A DNA stretch of 62,415 bases from an uncultured Ignavibacteriota bacterium (GTDB taxonomy: Bacteria; Bacteroidota; Ignavibacteria; UBA10030; UBA8401), in NCBI GenBank assembly GCA_903861125.1, contig CAIOTF010000043.1:1-62415 (forward strand), read 5' to 3'. A program made the translations under genes and the position numbers. Under the pieces are notes generated by a model. That model was given only the letters and a program-made list of their open reading frames with translations, did not search any database and was not told the origin of the DNA. Below, piece after piece: positions 1 to 9,157 of the stretch. The first letter of the stretch is position 1. The number at the start of each line of letters is the position of its first letter.

Positions 1-1
1 T

Positions 2-163
2 ACGTATGCTTACGCATGGCATGTGGCTTTTGGACTGGCAGATAATGGAAGCGGCGAAGATCTGCATGGTGCCGGCGCTGTGCGTTTTGATAGGAAGACG
101 TTAGGAACAGGCGCAGGAGAAGTAGGTGGATTAAACTATGTACGTCTTGTAAGAAACATATAA
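2..163 (+). CDS. C-terminal fragment of an unrecognised protein
   Basis: An open frame enters from the left edge and ends at a TAA at 161-163, giving 53 residues. The visible part is Gly-rich and finishes with the residues NYVRLVRNI. A closing YVRxVR is typical of the end of Lcl/DUF1566-type domains found in surface proteins, so this may be the tail of such a domain, but the fragment is too short to be sure. A good ribosome binding site for the next gene (AAGGAAG) lies directly after the stop, so it may belong to the same transcript as the TonB receptor gene. Confidence 0.55.
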   Translation, partial: TYAYAWHVAFGLADNGSGEDLHGAGAVRFDRKTLGTGAGEVGGLNYVRLVRNI

Positions 164-176
164 TAATAAGGAAGAT

Positions 177-2537
177 ATGAAAAAAACTATTTTGCTCATT
201 TCATTAGTTCTCACCCAACTATCATTTACTCAAACCAACAGGCAGAACATTCGGGGATCAGTTATTGACAAACTTTCGCATACATCGCTTATTGGTGCGA
301 ATGTTCAAATCATGAATTCAGTTCACAAACAAGGAACCATTGCCGACGTCAACGGAAATTATCTTCTTGCGGGCGTTGCACCAGGCAGATATGAAATCAA
401 AATATCATATATGGGTTACAAAAATGTGCTCGTCCCTAACGTTGTCGTTTCCTCCGGCAAAGAAACTATCGTGGATGTTTCTATGGAGGAAGACCTTAAA
501 GTTCTCAATGAGGTTGTCGTCAGTGGTAACCAAAAAGATAAAACGATCAATGATCTGGCAGCGATCAGTACGCGGCAATTTACAACGGAAGAAGTGAACA
601 GATATGCCGGCGGAAGAAGCGATCCGGCCCGTCTTGCTGCGAACTTTGCGGGAGTCAGCGCTCCCGACGATTCAAGGAATGACATCGTCATCCGGGGAAA
701 TTCACCGGCCGGAGTATTGTGGCGCATCAACGGCATGAACGTCACCAATCCGAATCATTTTGCGTCTGTCGGGACAACCGGCGGCCCGGTCAGCGCTCTC
801 AATACCAATATGCTGAAGAACTCCGATTTTCTTACATCTGCTTTTCCCGCAGAATACGGCAATGCAACATCGGGTGTTTTTGACCTTGGCTTCAGAAATG
901 GAAACACAAAAGAAAGAGAAACAACTCTTCAGTTCGGTGTGATTACCGGAATTGAAGCGACGACCGAAGGACCGATCAGCGAGGAGAATGGATCATCATA
1001 TCTTGTCGGTTACAGATATTCCCTTGCCGGCGTTGCGAATACACTGGGTATAGATTATGGAACGACTGCTATCCCAACATATCAGGATCTTACATTCAAT
1101 ATCAACAGTGGAAATACCTCGTTGGGCAGATTTACGTTATTCGGTATTCTTGCTTCAAGCACCATCAATATAGACGGAGGCAATTCAGGTTCATTATACG
1201 GCGGCAGGGATGGTCACGACTTCAGCAGTCAAATTGATATTGCAGGACTGAATCATTTTCTGCAATTGAACACCAATTCATTCCTCAGTTCCAGTGCTGG
1301 TGTAAACTATTCTAAAACGCACACGGTCGATTATGCTACGGATCGTATGACAAGCACATCCTTCTCCAAATCGGAAACAAAATTCTCCAAAACGGGATAT
1401 AATTTTTCGACAAGTTACAATTCTAAAATAAATTCTCAATTGTTCATCAAACTCGGCATTCAGGAAGAATTGCTCGGGTTGAATCTCTATTACAGGGAAA
1501 AAGATAGGATCCAATCGGATTGGAAACAGATCTGGGACTATGACGGTTATACATCCCTGGCGCAAGCATTTATCCACGCAAAATACAGCATCAACGAATA
1601 TCTCACATTGAACACCGGCATTCATGCACAGAAATTATTTCTCAATAATTCTTTTTCCGTAGAGCCCCGATTTGCACTGAAGTATGACCTTAATGAATTA
1701 AGCAGTGTCAGTGTTGGATATGGACTTCATTCTCAAATGCAGCCGATCAACGTCTATTATCTGCAAACGAAGAATGCGGACGGTTCCACCAGTTACAATA
1801 ACAAGAATCTGGATTTTACCAAAAGTCATCAGTTTGTGTTGGGTTATGATCTGCAGCCCTTTGAGGATTGGCGGATAAAAACAGAAGTGTATTATCAGCG
1901 TCTCTACAATGTTCCGGTGAATACGTATTCCAGTATTTATTCCATGCTGAATACCGGTGCCAGCTTTAAGACCGATCTTGCGGACAGTCTTGTAAACAAA
2001 GGAACAGGAAGAAATTACGGCATAGAATTGACCATCGAAAAATTCTTCAGCAACGGATACTACGGTCTTTGCACATCATCGCTCTATGATTCAAAATACA
2101 CTGCAAGTGATGGCGTAGAACGCAACACTGCATTCAACGGAAAATACGTGTTCAATGTTCTATTCGGGAAAGAATGGAAAGTCGGCGATGAAGAGCAGAA
2201 CACACTATCATCAGATATAAAAATTACCAATGCCGGCGGGCGCTACCACACGCCGATCGATGTAACTGCATCACAAATGACGGGACGAATGATGTTGAAA
2301 GGGGATGAGTATGCCTACACGAGCCGCTATGCAAACTATTTCAGAATGGACATTAAAGTCGGTTTTACGCTAAACAGCAGCACGTCGCAAATATCCCACT
2401 CATTTTCACTCGATCTGCAAAATGTAACGAACAACAAAAATGTATTTTCAGAAGAATATGACGACGCACAACGAGGAATAAAAACAACATACCAACTCGG
2501 ATTCTTTCCGAACTTTATTTATAAACTACAGTTCTAA
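177..2537 (+). CDS. TonB-dependent outer-membrane receptor with CarboxypepD-reg-like domain
   Basis: 786 residues. A signal peptide (about 1-19, ending near SFTQT) is followed by a carboxypeptidase-D regulatory-like beta-sandwich (about 24-110; the GANVQI and DVNGNYLLAGVAPGRY stretches are typical), then a TonB plug domain (about 120-235) with the usual IVIRGNSPAGVLWRINGMN region, then a long beta-barrel ending in an aromatic residue (KLQF). This is the usual Bacteroidota TonB receptor layout, though without a SusD partner nearby. It should import a ligand (siderophore, vitamin, oligosaccharide or peptide) across the outer membrane using TonB energy; the ligand cannot be told from sequence. 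It leads a run of four close-packed genes ending in a LytS/LytTR pair, so its production may be under that pair's control. Start is fixed by AAGGAAG six bases upstream. Confidence 0.9.
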   Translation: MKKTILLISLVLTQLSFTQTNRQNIRGSVIDKLSHTSLIGANVQIMNSVHKQGTIADVNGNYLLAGVAPGRYEIKISYMGYKNVLVPNVVVSSGKETIVDVSMEEDLKVLNEVVVSGNQKDKTINDLAAISTRQFTTEEVNRYAGGRSDPARLAANFAGVSAPDDSRNDIVIRGNSPAGVLWRINGMNVTNPNHFASVGTTGGPVSALNTNMLKNSDFLTSAFPAEYGNATSGVFDLGFRNGNTKERETTLQFGVITGIEATTEGPISEENGSSYLVGYRYSLAGVANTLGIDYGTTAIPTYQDLTFNINSGNTSLGRFTLFGILASSTINIDGGNSGSLYGGRDGHDFSSQIDIAGLNHFLQLNTNSFLSSSAGVNYSKTHTVDYATDRMTSTSFSKSETKFSKTGYNFSTSYNSKINSQLFIKLGIQEELLGLNLYYREKDRIQSDWKQIWDYDGYTSLAQAFIHAKYSINEYLTLNTGIHAQKLFLNNSFSVEPRFALKYDLNELSSVSVGYGLHSQMQPINVYYLQTKNADGSTSYNNKNLDFTKSHQFVLGYDLQPFEDWRIKTEVYYQRLYNVPVNTYSSIYSMLNTGASFKTDLADSLVNKGTGRNYGIELTIEKFFSNGYYGLCTSSLYDSKYTASDGVERNTAFNGKYVFNVLFGKEWKVGDEEQNTLSSDIKITNAGGRYHTPIDVTASQMTGRMMLKGDEYAYTSRYANYFRMDIKVGFTLNSSTSQISHSFSLDLQNVTNNKNVFSEEYDDAQRGIKTTYQLGFFPNFIYKLQF

Positions 2538-2549
2538 ATCCCTTGATGA

Positions 2550-4007
2550 ATGAAAACGCAACTGTTCAGGAACCAATTTTATCGCCAAAAAATCTCTCCT
2601 AGAGTTCTTGCATTTATACTGATTACCCTGATAGCAATAATTCTCAGATTATATGTTAGTTTCTCTCATAATCTGATTTTAGGAGTGGATGGTGGATATT
2701 ATCCATTGCAGGTAAGGAATATCTTAAACACCGGATTCCTCAGTTTCAATGACGTCCCGCTCTATTTTTATTTTTGCGCCTCCATCGTGAAAGTCATTTC
2801 GTTTTTGGGGTTCCCCATGCCCGATGAAAGCATCATTTCAGTCATCAAGATTGTTGATAGTATCGCTTTACCATTGCTGGCAATTCCATTGTTCAAAATG
2901 GTAACCCGGAAAGAACGTCCTATTTCTATTGCTGCTGCGATAGCCATACTATCGTATGCCGCACTCTCATTTACCCCATTTATTATCCTTGGAGACTTAC
3001 AAAAGAATGCTTTTGCTATTCCTCTGGCGTTTAATTTCATTCTTTTTTGGGAGAATTATGTAATCGATTCAGTCAGGAGGAATTTAATTGCTGTTGTAAT
3101 TTCACTGGCTGTTATTGCCCTTTCTCACTTTGGCGTTTTTGTTTTTTGTTTGGCTTTTTTAATCATATCACTTTTTATTATCTATCGTAAAAAAGCGATT
3201 CTTTCTTCCTTAATCATTTTTTTAGTTGGTTTTGGAATTATTGCACTGTTCGATTTCAACAGGGCTTTCCGATTAATGACTTTCTGGAAAGTCATTTTTG
3301 AAAATTCTGTATTTTTTCAAGGCCCATTACTTTCTCCACTTCTGCTCAATGTCCTCTTCTCTTATTCTCTTGCTATTTTTGGCATTTTACAGTTCCGGAG
3401 ATTTAAAAGCAAATTAGATAAAGTCACCGAATATATGGTGCTTACTTTAATCGTTTTGCTTGCTGTTTTTGCATTCCCCGTATATGATCAGCAGTATTTT
3501 CAAAGATTTAATGTTTTACTGTTTATTCCGCAGCTATTGTTGATCGCCTATTTAATCAGGATGAATCAAAAACTGGCACGCCCTTTTTCAATTTTGCTAG
3601 TTTTGCTGACAACTGTGTCAATTTTCATGTATTTTTCAGAAGAAAAGAAGCCATACATCGATGATCAAACGTTTCATGACTTACAAAACATCAACAAGTA
3701 TGTTGCTGATAATAAAGAAAATAGTATTATTATTGCAAGGCATGGTCTGGAATTCTGGACAGCCTGGGCATTACATGTAAAAGTTGTACAAGACAGAGCG
3801 ATGGAAAAAATTGAGTTGCATAAGTACAGGAATGTAATTTTTCTGCAGCAAAAAAATGAAGACAAACAAGGACCATTAGGTAGAAGACCGTTAAGGAAGC
3901 CTGGGACCGGAATGAGTGGACCACCACCATTTGGCCATCCGGTTCCGGAAAATTTTAAACTGATCTACAGTTCATCCTATTTTAATGCCTATCAAAAACT
4001 GAATTAA
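2550..4007 (+). CDS. Polytopic membrane protein, GT-C glycosyltransferase-like
   Basis: 485 residues with about ten hydrophobic segments between residues 17 and 360, then a soluble C-terminal part. The first extracytoplasmic loop, just after TM1, carries D-G-G-Y-Y-P (about residue 46), the place where GT-C lipid-sugar glycosyltransferases (PMT/ArnT/oligosaccharyltransferase fold) have their catalytic Asp, so a role in glycosylating envelope components is likely but not proven. The tail contains a Gly/Pro-rich patch (near residue 455) that resembles one in the periplasmic loop of the next protein. The gene starts 12 bases after the receptor gene and ends 6 bases before the kinase gene, implying co-transcription. 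By eye it is clearly richer in A+T than the genes on either side, which may reflect membrane codon bias or recent gain. Confidence 0.6.
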   Translation: MKTQLFRNQFYRQKISPRVLAFILITLIAIILRLYVSFSHNLILGVDGGYYPLQVRNILNTGFLSFNDVPLYFYFCASIVKVISFLGFPMPDESIISVIKIVDSIALPLLAIPLFKMVTRKERPISIAAAIAILSYAALSFTPFIILGDLQKNAFAIPLAFNFILFWENYVIDSVRRNLIAVVISLAVIALSHFGVFVFCLAFLIISLFIIYRKKAILSSLIIFLVGFGIIALFDFNRAFRLMTFWKVIFENSVFFQGPLLSPLLLNVLFSYSLAIFGILQFRRFKSKLDKVTEYMVLTLIVLLAVFAFPVYDQQYFQRFNVLLFIPQLLLIAYLIRMNQKLARPFSILLVLLTTVSIFMYFSEEKKPYIDDQTFHDLQNINKYVADNKENSIIIARHGLEFWTAWALHVKVVQDRAMEKIELHKYRNVIFLQQKNEDKQGPLGRRPLRKPGTGMSGPPPFGHPVPENFKLIYSSSYFNAYQKLN

Positions 4008-4013
4008 AAAGAT

Positions 4014-5060
4014 ATGTTTAAATCAAGAAAAGGATTTCTTCTGTTGTATGCGGTAATCTGGGTGATTGTTTTGATATCGCCCTATTTTAGATATATGCAG
4101 GATTTCGGTCCGAATGGTTGGAATAGAATGATCGGCGACTTGACTAATCTTTTCTTGCTCCTTCTTCTTTTCCTGATAAATTTATTTGTGCTGGTGCCGA
4201 AATTACTCTTTAACGACAAAAGATCTCAATACTTCTTCATCGTTACTGTTATGATATTTGCTGTATCTGTTGTCAGTTTAATCATCCATCCAATAGGACC
4301 CCCTCAACCATCCGGAATGGGAATCCCTCCGCCGGAAATTCAGCATAACCTTCTGCCCTTTCTGGGAACAATTCTGAACAATCTAATTGCCGCCTTGCTC
4401 ATTATTGGCAGCAGCACCGCTTTTGAACTCGAATATAAATGGCGCCGTGAACAACAATTGCGAAAAGATGCTGAGAAAGAACAACTCAAAACTAATCTGG
4501 CATTGCTGCGGCATCAGGTTAGTCCGCATTTTTTTATGAACACGCTGAACAATATTCATTCGCTCATCGATATCAATACGGAACATGCAAAAGATGCAAT
4601 CGTACGGCTCTCGACGCTGATGCGCTATCTGCTATACGATTCGGCGCAAGGAACGATTGCTCTGAAGAAAGAGATCGAATTCATCAACAGTTTTGTCTCG
4701 CTCATGCAGCTTCGGTATTCGGATCAGGTGGACATCCAAGTGAGTATGCCGGAACACATCCCGGATATTCACATTCCTCCGATGTTGTTTGTTTCGTTCC
4801 TCGAAAATGCATTTAAGCATGGAGTAAGTTATCAATCGAAATCATATATCCATTTTGAACTGAAGATTCAGACGAATAATCTATTATGCAGGATAAAGAA
4901 CAGTAAGCACACGGCGCACACTTCTCAGGATGGTGAATATATGGGTATCGGCCTGGAGAACATAAAGAAAAGTCTTCAATTGCTGTTCAGTGATAATTAC
5001 TCATTGAACATTGCAGACAATCTGAATTCCTTTGAAGTAGATCTGACCATTCCATTATGA
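4014..5060 (+). CDS. LytS-type sensor histidine kinase (His_kinase family)
   Basis: 348 residues. Four transmembrane helices (about 7-27, 44-63, 75-93, 118-140) are followed by a short coiled linker and the PF06580 His_kinase module. The H-box reads RHQVSPHFFMNTLNNI (phospho-acceptor His near residue 171), matching the family pattern QxxPHFLFNxLN. The N-box (LENAFKHG) and the G-box (GIGLENI) of the HATPase fold follow. The family phosphorylates LytTR response regulators, and one is encoded next with a 4-base ATGA overlap. The loop between TM3 and TM4 has a Pro/Gly-rich stretch (about 89-104). The sensed signal is unknown; the position downstream of a TonB receptor and a GT-C-like protein suggests an envelope signal. 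Confidence 0.9.
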   Translation: MFKSRKGFLLLYAVIWVIVLISPYFRYMQDFGPNGWNRMIGDLTNLFLLLLLFLINLFVLVPKLLFNDKRSQYFFIVTVMIFAVSVVSLIIHPIGPPQPSGMGIPPPEIQHNLLPFLGTILNNLIAALLIIGSSTAFELEYKWRREQQLRKDAEKEQLKTNLALLRHQVSPHFFMNTLNNIHSLIDINTEHAKDAIVRLSTLMRYLLYDSAQGTIALKKEIEFINSFVSLMQLRYSDQVDIQVSMPEHIPDIHIPPMLFVSFLENAFKHGVSYQSKSYIHFELKIQTNNLLCRIKNSKHTAHTSQDGEYMGIGLENIKKSLQLLFSDNYSLNIADNLNSFEVDLTIPL

Positions 5061-5779
5061 AGATACGATGCATAGCCATTGACGATGAACCGTTGGCCTT
5101 AAAACAGATCTCGGCATACATCCAGAAAACTCCGTTCCTGGAGTTGTCGGCTGAATGTCACAGTGCTGTTGATGCGTTAAATATTTTAAATACCAACGAT
5201 ATCCAACTCATGTTCATAGACATCAACATGCCTGACCTCAACGGGATGGATTTTGTAAAATCGCTGACAATAAGACCGCTGATCGTATTTACAACGGCAT
5301 ACAGTGAATATGCTGTGGAAGGTTTCAAAGTTGACGCAACAGATTACTTATTAAAACCCATCAGTTACAGCAATTTTCTTAAAGCGGCTAATAAAGCAAA
5401 AAAAATAATAGACGGTGAGAAACAAAGTGAAGAGGAAAGAGTCAAAGCAACGCCGGAACATCTGTTCGTTAAATCAGAATATAAACTGATCAGGATAGCA
5501 CTGGCGGACATCAAATATATTGAAAGCTCACATGAGTATGTCGTTTTGCACATGATCTCCGGCGCACCGGTGAAGACGATGGTGAGCATGAAGTCCATTG
5601 AAGATCATTTACCTTCGGATCGATTTATGAGAGTCCATCGGTCGTTCATCGTCAATCTTTCAAAGATCACTATAGTAGAGCGAAGCAGAATTATTTTCGA
5701 CGGAAAAGTATACATTCCGGTAGGTGATCAGTACAAAAGCGCATTTCAAAAGTATATCGATAAAAACTTCCTGTTTTAG
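5057..5779 (+). CDS. LytTR-family response regulator
   Basis: 240 residues. The receiver domain (1-120) has the acidic pair DDEP near residue 10, the phospho-acceptor Asp in FIDINMPDLNG (about residue 57), the Thr in FTTAYSEYA and the Lys in DYLLKP (about residue 104). After a linker, residues about 137-240 form a LytTR DNA-binding domain (KLIRIALADIKYIES, then FMRVHRSFIVNL, a well conserved LytTR stretch). It is the partner of the kinase encoded directly upstream, with overlapping stop and start codons (ATGA). LytTR regulators usually bind pairs of direct repeats about 10 bp apart upstream of target genes; none could be assigned here. Confidence 0.92.
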   Translation: MKIRCIAIDDEPLALKQISAYIQKTPFLELSAECHSAVDALNILNTNDIQLMFIDINMPDLNGMDFVKSLTIRPLIVFTTAYSEYAVEGFKVDATDYLLKPISYSNFLKAANKAKKIIDGEKQSEEERVKATPEHLFVKSEYKLIRIALADIKYIESSHEYVVLHMISGAPVKTMVSMKSIEDHLPSDRFMRVHRSFIVNLSKITIVERSRIIFDGKVYIPVGDQYKSAFQKYIDKNFLF

Positions 5780-5964
5780 ATATCAGAAAAAACTGTTTTT
5801 AGTTCTACATGGCACCTCTTTTCTCTATCTTCCTTCGCCAACAGAACAACACAATCGCCCAAAGTATTTTTTTCTTAAAGAGATTTCACATACATTTCGG
5901 ATAAGAGACAGCGCGCCGCTCTATAATTAATCCCCAACAGGCGATCCAAAAGGACGATACCGGA

Positions 5965-6342
5965 TTGACACGCGAACGATTTGAACAGATAGCGCAGGAG
6001 GCCTTTGACAGTCTGCCGCACGATTTTCGCGACCGCGTGGAGAACGTGCATATTGTTGTTGAGGACTATCCTTCCGACGATGCGCTTGGACGCGTAAAGG
6101 CGGATCGTTATTCACTTTTAGGGCTTTATCAGGGCATTCCCTTGACCCACCGTGGACAATGGTACGGAATGAGCCCGACGCTGCCGGATAAGATTTCTCT
6201 CTATCAAAAAAATATTGAAGCGGTCTGCAGTGATGAAGAGGAAACAGAACTGAGAATTCGCGAAGTTCTTTTTCATGAGCTTGGTCATTATTTCGGAATG
6301 AATGAAGCACAAGTCCGCAGCGCAATGAAACGATTCATGTGA
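5965..6342 (+). CDS. Zincin-like metallopeptidase family protein (PF06262 type)
   Basis: 125 residues from a TTG start. The protein has the small-zincin layout: an acidic N-terminal half and an HExxH motif (FHELGHYFGMNE, His near residue 109) close to the C-terminus, with the GHYFG and Asn/Asp-Glu that mark PF06262 (formerly DUF1025). The zinc-binding His residues and the catalytic Glu are present. No ATG or GTG lies in frame upstream before the preceding non-coding stretch, and AAAAGGACG lies about ten bases before the TTG, so TTG is the best start. The biological role of this family is poorly defined. It stands alone between the LytTR gene and a GNAT-like gene. Confidence 0.8.
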   Translation: MTRERFEQIAQEAFDSLPHDFRDRVENVHIVVEDYPSDDALGRVKADRYSLLGLYQGIPLTHRGQWYGMSPTLPDKISLYQKNIEAVCSDEEETELRIREVLFHELGHYFGMNEAQVRSAMKRFM

Positions 6343-6403
6343 TCGGTCATCCGCGCAAAAATAAATGCATTCATATTGAAGGACTCGGAGAATAACTGAA
6401 GGG

Positions 6404-6979
6404 ATGGATAATTTTCAACGCATGATACGGTTAGCGGATGAATTCTTCGAAACGAAGAATGATCCGTCACAAATCACCATCACCGAAGAGGTGATGGAAC
6501 AGCTTCGCTCCATTCATCCGGCAACGATGGGTGAGATTGCCGATGAACAGGGACCTCTTGCCTGGACAATTGTTATACCGACAACCCGGGCTATTCGTAA
6601 TCAATTCATGAAGGGACAAATCGGCGAAGCAGAATTGTTGAAACTGACTCTTGCTAATATTCAATCTGCTGCTGACAACAAACGGTTCAGTTCTGATCTG
6701 TCCTCTTCTCATACCGCTGGCCCCGCACAAAATGAACCCAATAGGATTGTGAATGAATATTCGCAATTCACTTCCGTCTACCTCTGCTCTGCACTTGTTC
6801 TGCCGGAATTCCGCGGCAAAGGACTGGCAAAAAAAATTGTGTGCGATTCCATCCGCGCGATCCAAAAAGATCTTCCGGTAGAAGAACTTTTTGTGTGGGC
6901 GTTCAGCATGGAAGGGAAGGAACTTGCCCGGAATATTGCCTTGTCAACAAAACTGACTTTGTTTGAGTATTCTGATTAA
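6404..6979 (+). CDS. GNAT-like N-acetyltransferase domain protein
   Basis: 191 residues, soluble. The middle part carries a hydrophobic beta strand followed by VLPEFRGKGLAKKI (about residues 133-146), which matches GNAT motif A, the acetyl-CoA pyrophosphate loop (Q/RxxGxG/A). The N-terminal half is acidic and helical and not typical of the family. Substrate unknown. The start follows AAGGG very closely. A terminator-like hairpin lies about 50 bases past the stop. It is probably a real GNAT-fold protein, but diverged, and the acceptor-binding half cannot be assigned. Confidence 0.65.
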   Translation: MDNFQRMIRLADEFFETKNDPSQITITEEVMEQLRSIHPATMGEIADEQGPLAWTIVIPTTRAIRNQFMKGQIGEAELLKLTLANIQSAADNKRFSSDLSSSHTAGPAQNEPNRIVNEYSQFTSVYLCSALVLPEFRGKGLAKKIVCDSIRAIQKDLPVEELFVWAFSMEGKELARNIALSTKLTLFEYSD

Positions 6980-7031
6980 TGTTTTCCTCCCCACCCAAAC
7001 TTTTCGTATATTGCATTGCAATTGCACGTAT

Positions 7032-7081
7032 TCCCCGTTTGCGACCGGTATGCTGAACAACCGCGCGGGGAGTTGTTTTTT
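7032..7081 (+). terminator. Hairpin with T-run; probable terminator
   Basis: TCCCCG at 7032-7037 pairs with CGGGGA at 7066-7071, with a short inner GCG/CGC pairing, and is followed by GTTGTTTTTT. A second, smaller pairing ACAAC/GTTGT is also possible just before the T-run. It most simply ends the upstream GNAT-like gene, but a promoter-like CGTATATTG at 7004-7012 leaves open a short non-coding transcript of about 65 nt. Confidence 0.45.
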
Positions 7082-7126
7082 AAGTGTATGAATGTAGATT
7101 TATTAGGCAAAGCACTGTTTTATTGG

Positions 7127-7135
7127 TGTAATTTG
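7127..7135 (+). promoter_or_regulatory. Candidate promoter -7 element TGTAATTTG
   Basis: TGTAATTTG lies 19 bases before the ABC-F start codon and is identical to the 9-mer upstream of recN. It resembles the Bacteroidota -7 consensus TAnnTTTG. No convincing -33 TTTG partner is visible, so this rests on recurrence and position only. Confidence 0.35.
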
Positions 7136-7154
7136 AAAATTTCAATATTCTTCG

Positions 7155-9101
7155 ATGTTATCTCTCAATAATCTTACGGTAAACTTCGGCGAACGCTACC
7201 TGTTCGACGATATTTCATTTACAGTCAATCCACACGATCGTATCGGAGTTGTTGGAAGCAACGGCGCCGGCAAGTCAACACTGATGAAGATCATCGCCGG
7301 CATCAATCCCCCTATGGAAGGAAGCGTTAGTAAAGCGCGTTTCGTTTCTGTCGGTTACCTGCCGCAGGATGCCGTGGTCGATTCCGATGCCACACTCTAT
7401 AAAGAGGTAGAGTCTGCCTTTGAAGATGTGCTCCTGATCGAACAGGAACTGGGCGAAGCATACGAAAAACTTGCGGTAACCGATCACACCTCCGAAGAAT
7501 ATCTGGAACTGCTCGAGATCATCGGTGAACTTCAGCATAAGCATGAAGAAGCGGATGCATACCGACTGAAATCAAAAATTGAAACGGTGCTCATGGGACT
7601 GGGATTTTCAATTGCCGATATGGAAAAGAATGTCCGTGCATTCAGCGGCGGCTGGCAGATGCGGATTGCGCTGGCGAAACTTCTCTTGAAAGAACCGTCG
7701 GTACTGCTGCTGGACGAACCGACGAACCATTTGGATATTGAATCACTGCAGTGGCTTGAAGATTATCTGCGCAATTACAACGGCGCCATCATGCTCATTT
7801 CGCATGACCGCGCATTCCTCGATTCGCTTACAAAAAAAACGTGCGCGCTCTCACTCGGCAATATGGAGATATATGCGGGAAATTATTCCTTCTACGAGAA
7901 GGAACGGGTCTTCCGCAAAGAGTTGATGATGAACGCGAAGAAGAATCAGGAATCGCAGCTGAAACAGACACAGGAGTTTATCGACCGCTTCCGCTACAAG
8001 GCAAGCAAGGCGCGTCAGGTGCAAAGCCGGGTGAAACAGATGGAAAAAGTGGAACTGATCGAGATTGAGGATGAAGAGGATGAGATCCGTTTCCGTTTTC
8101 CGAAGGCGCAGCCCAGCGGACGCGTAGTGATGGAATTGAAGAACATCCACAAAGCGTACGGTGCGAACATTGTCTATAGCGATCTCACCTATACGTTTGA
8201 ACGCGGCGACAGGATCGCTATCGTTGGCGTGAACGGCGCCGGAAAATCGACGATATCAAAGATCGCTGCGGGCGTTGAACCGTACCAATCCGGCGAACGG
8301 ATCGAAGGATACAACGTCATCGTTTCATATTTTGCGCAGCATCAGGCCGACGAACTGAATCCTAACAAAGAAGTGCTGCAAACGGTGGACGAGGTTGCCG
8401 ACGGCGAGATCCGCATGAGACTCCGGTCGATCCTTGGTTCATTTCTTTTTAAAGGGGACGATGTTTTCAAAAAAGTGAAGGTCCTTTCGGGCGGTGAAAA
8501 AAGCCGTCTGGCACTGGCAAAGATGCTTTTGGCACCTGCAAATTTTCTGATTATGGATGAACCGACGAACCATCTGGACATGCGTTCGAAAAAAGTGCTG
8601 CAGGAAGCATTAAAAGAATTTGACGGAACATATCTGATCGTATCGCATGACCGCGCATTCCTGGATGAGATTGTGAATAAAGTTTTGGAGATCTCTCCTA
8701 ACGGCGGCGTCCGGACATATCTCGGGAATGTCAGCGAATACATCGCAAAAAAGAAAGTTGAAAAAAAACAAATATCGTCCGACAATGCGCAAATTAAACG
8801 TGATAATCTGAAACCGGAAACCCGCAGCCAGAAACAGTCAGAACCGTCGAAGAAACATGTTCCCGAGACCGACAAGCAGAAAAAGAACACGCATCAGCTG
8901 AAGAAAAAGTTGGAGCAGGTGGAGAAGGATATTGCTGCCGCCGAAGAGCAGAAAGCAGCGTTGGAAAAAAAGATGGCAAGTGATGAGTTTGTGAAATATC
9001 CTCTTAAAGCAAAAACCATTTCAATGGAATATGATGCTGTCACGAAGAGATTGAATGTGTTGATGGAAGAGTGGGAGAAGATTTCCTCAGAGATAGAATA
9101 A
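7155..9101 (+). CDS. ABC-F family ATPase (duplicated ATP-binding cassettes)
   Basis: 648 residues, no membrane segments. Two ATP-binding cassettes: Walker A GSNGAGKST (about 36-44) and GVNGAGKST (about 360-368), signatures FSGGWQMR and LSGGEKSR, Walker B LLLDEPTNHLD and LIMDEPTNHLD, followed by switch His in SHDRAFLD twice. Between them is the charged helical linker (about 245-320) typical of ABC-F translation factors. The C-terminal region (about 540-648) is a Lys/Glu-rich coiled coil as in Uup/YdiF-type members. ABC-F proteins bind the ribosomal E site and ease stalled or non-productive states; some give resistance to ribosome-targeting antibiotics. Linker length alone does not settle which subfamily this is, so no gene symbol is given. 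Confidence 0.93.
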   Translation: MLSLNNLTVNFGERYLFDDISFTVNPHDRIGVVGSNGAGKSTLMKIIAGINPPMEGSVSKARFVSVGYLPQDAVVDSDATLYKEVESAFEDVLLIEQELGEAYEKLAVTDHTSEEYLELLEIIGELQHKHEEADAYRLKSKIETVLMGLGFSIADMEKNVRAFSGGWQMRIALAKLLLKEPSVLLLDEPTNHLDIESLQWLEDYLRNYNGAIMLISHDRAFLDSLTKKTCALSLGNMEIYAGNYSFYEKERVFRKELMMNAKKNQESQLKQTQEFIDRFRYKASKARQVQSRVKQMEKVELIEIEDEEDEIRFRFPKAQPSGRVVMELKNIHKAYGANIVYSDLTYTFERGDRIAIVGVNGAGKSTISKIAAGVEPYQSGERIEGYNVIVSYFAQHQADELNPNKEVLQTVDEVADGEIRMRLRSILGSFLFKGDDVFKKVKVLSGGEKSRLALAKMLLAPANFLIMDEPTNHLDMRSKKVLQEALKEFDGTYLIVSHDRAFLDEIVNKVLEISPNGGVRTYLGNVSEYIAKKKVEKKQISSDNAQIKRDNLKPETRSQKQSEPSKKHVPETDKQKKNTHQLKKKLEQVEKDIAAAEEQKAALEKKMASDEFVKYPLKAKTISMEYDAVTKRLNVLMEEWEKISSEIE

Positions 9102-9157
9102 TTGATAGCAGGCGTTGAACAATGGGTAGTGTTTAATTATTCATTGTCACTATCTTC

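Noticed and set aside
5724-5930. 68-residue open frame after the LytTR gene
   Set aside because: It overlaps the end of the regulator in another frame, starts without a binding site and has no recognisable sequence.
7013-7081. SRP RNA (ffs) near the GNAT-like gene
   Set aside because: The conserved apical sequence with GGAAGGAAGCA is absent.
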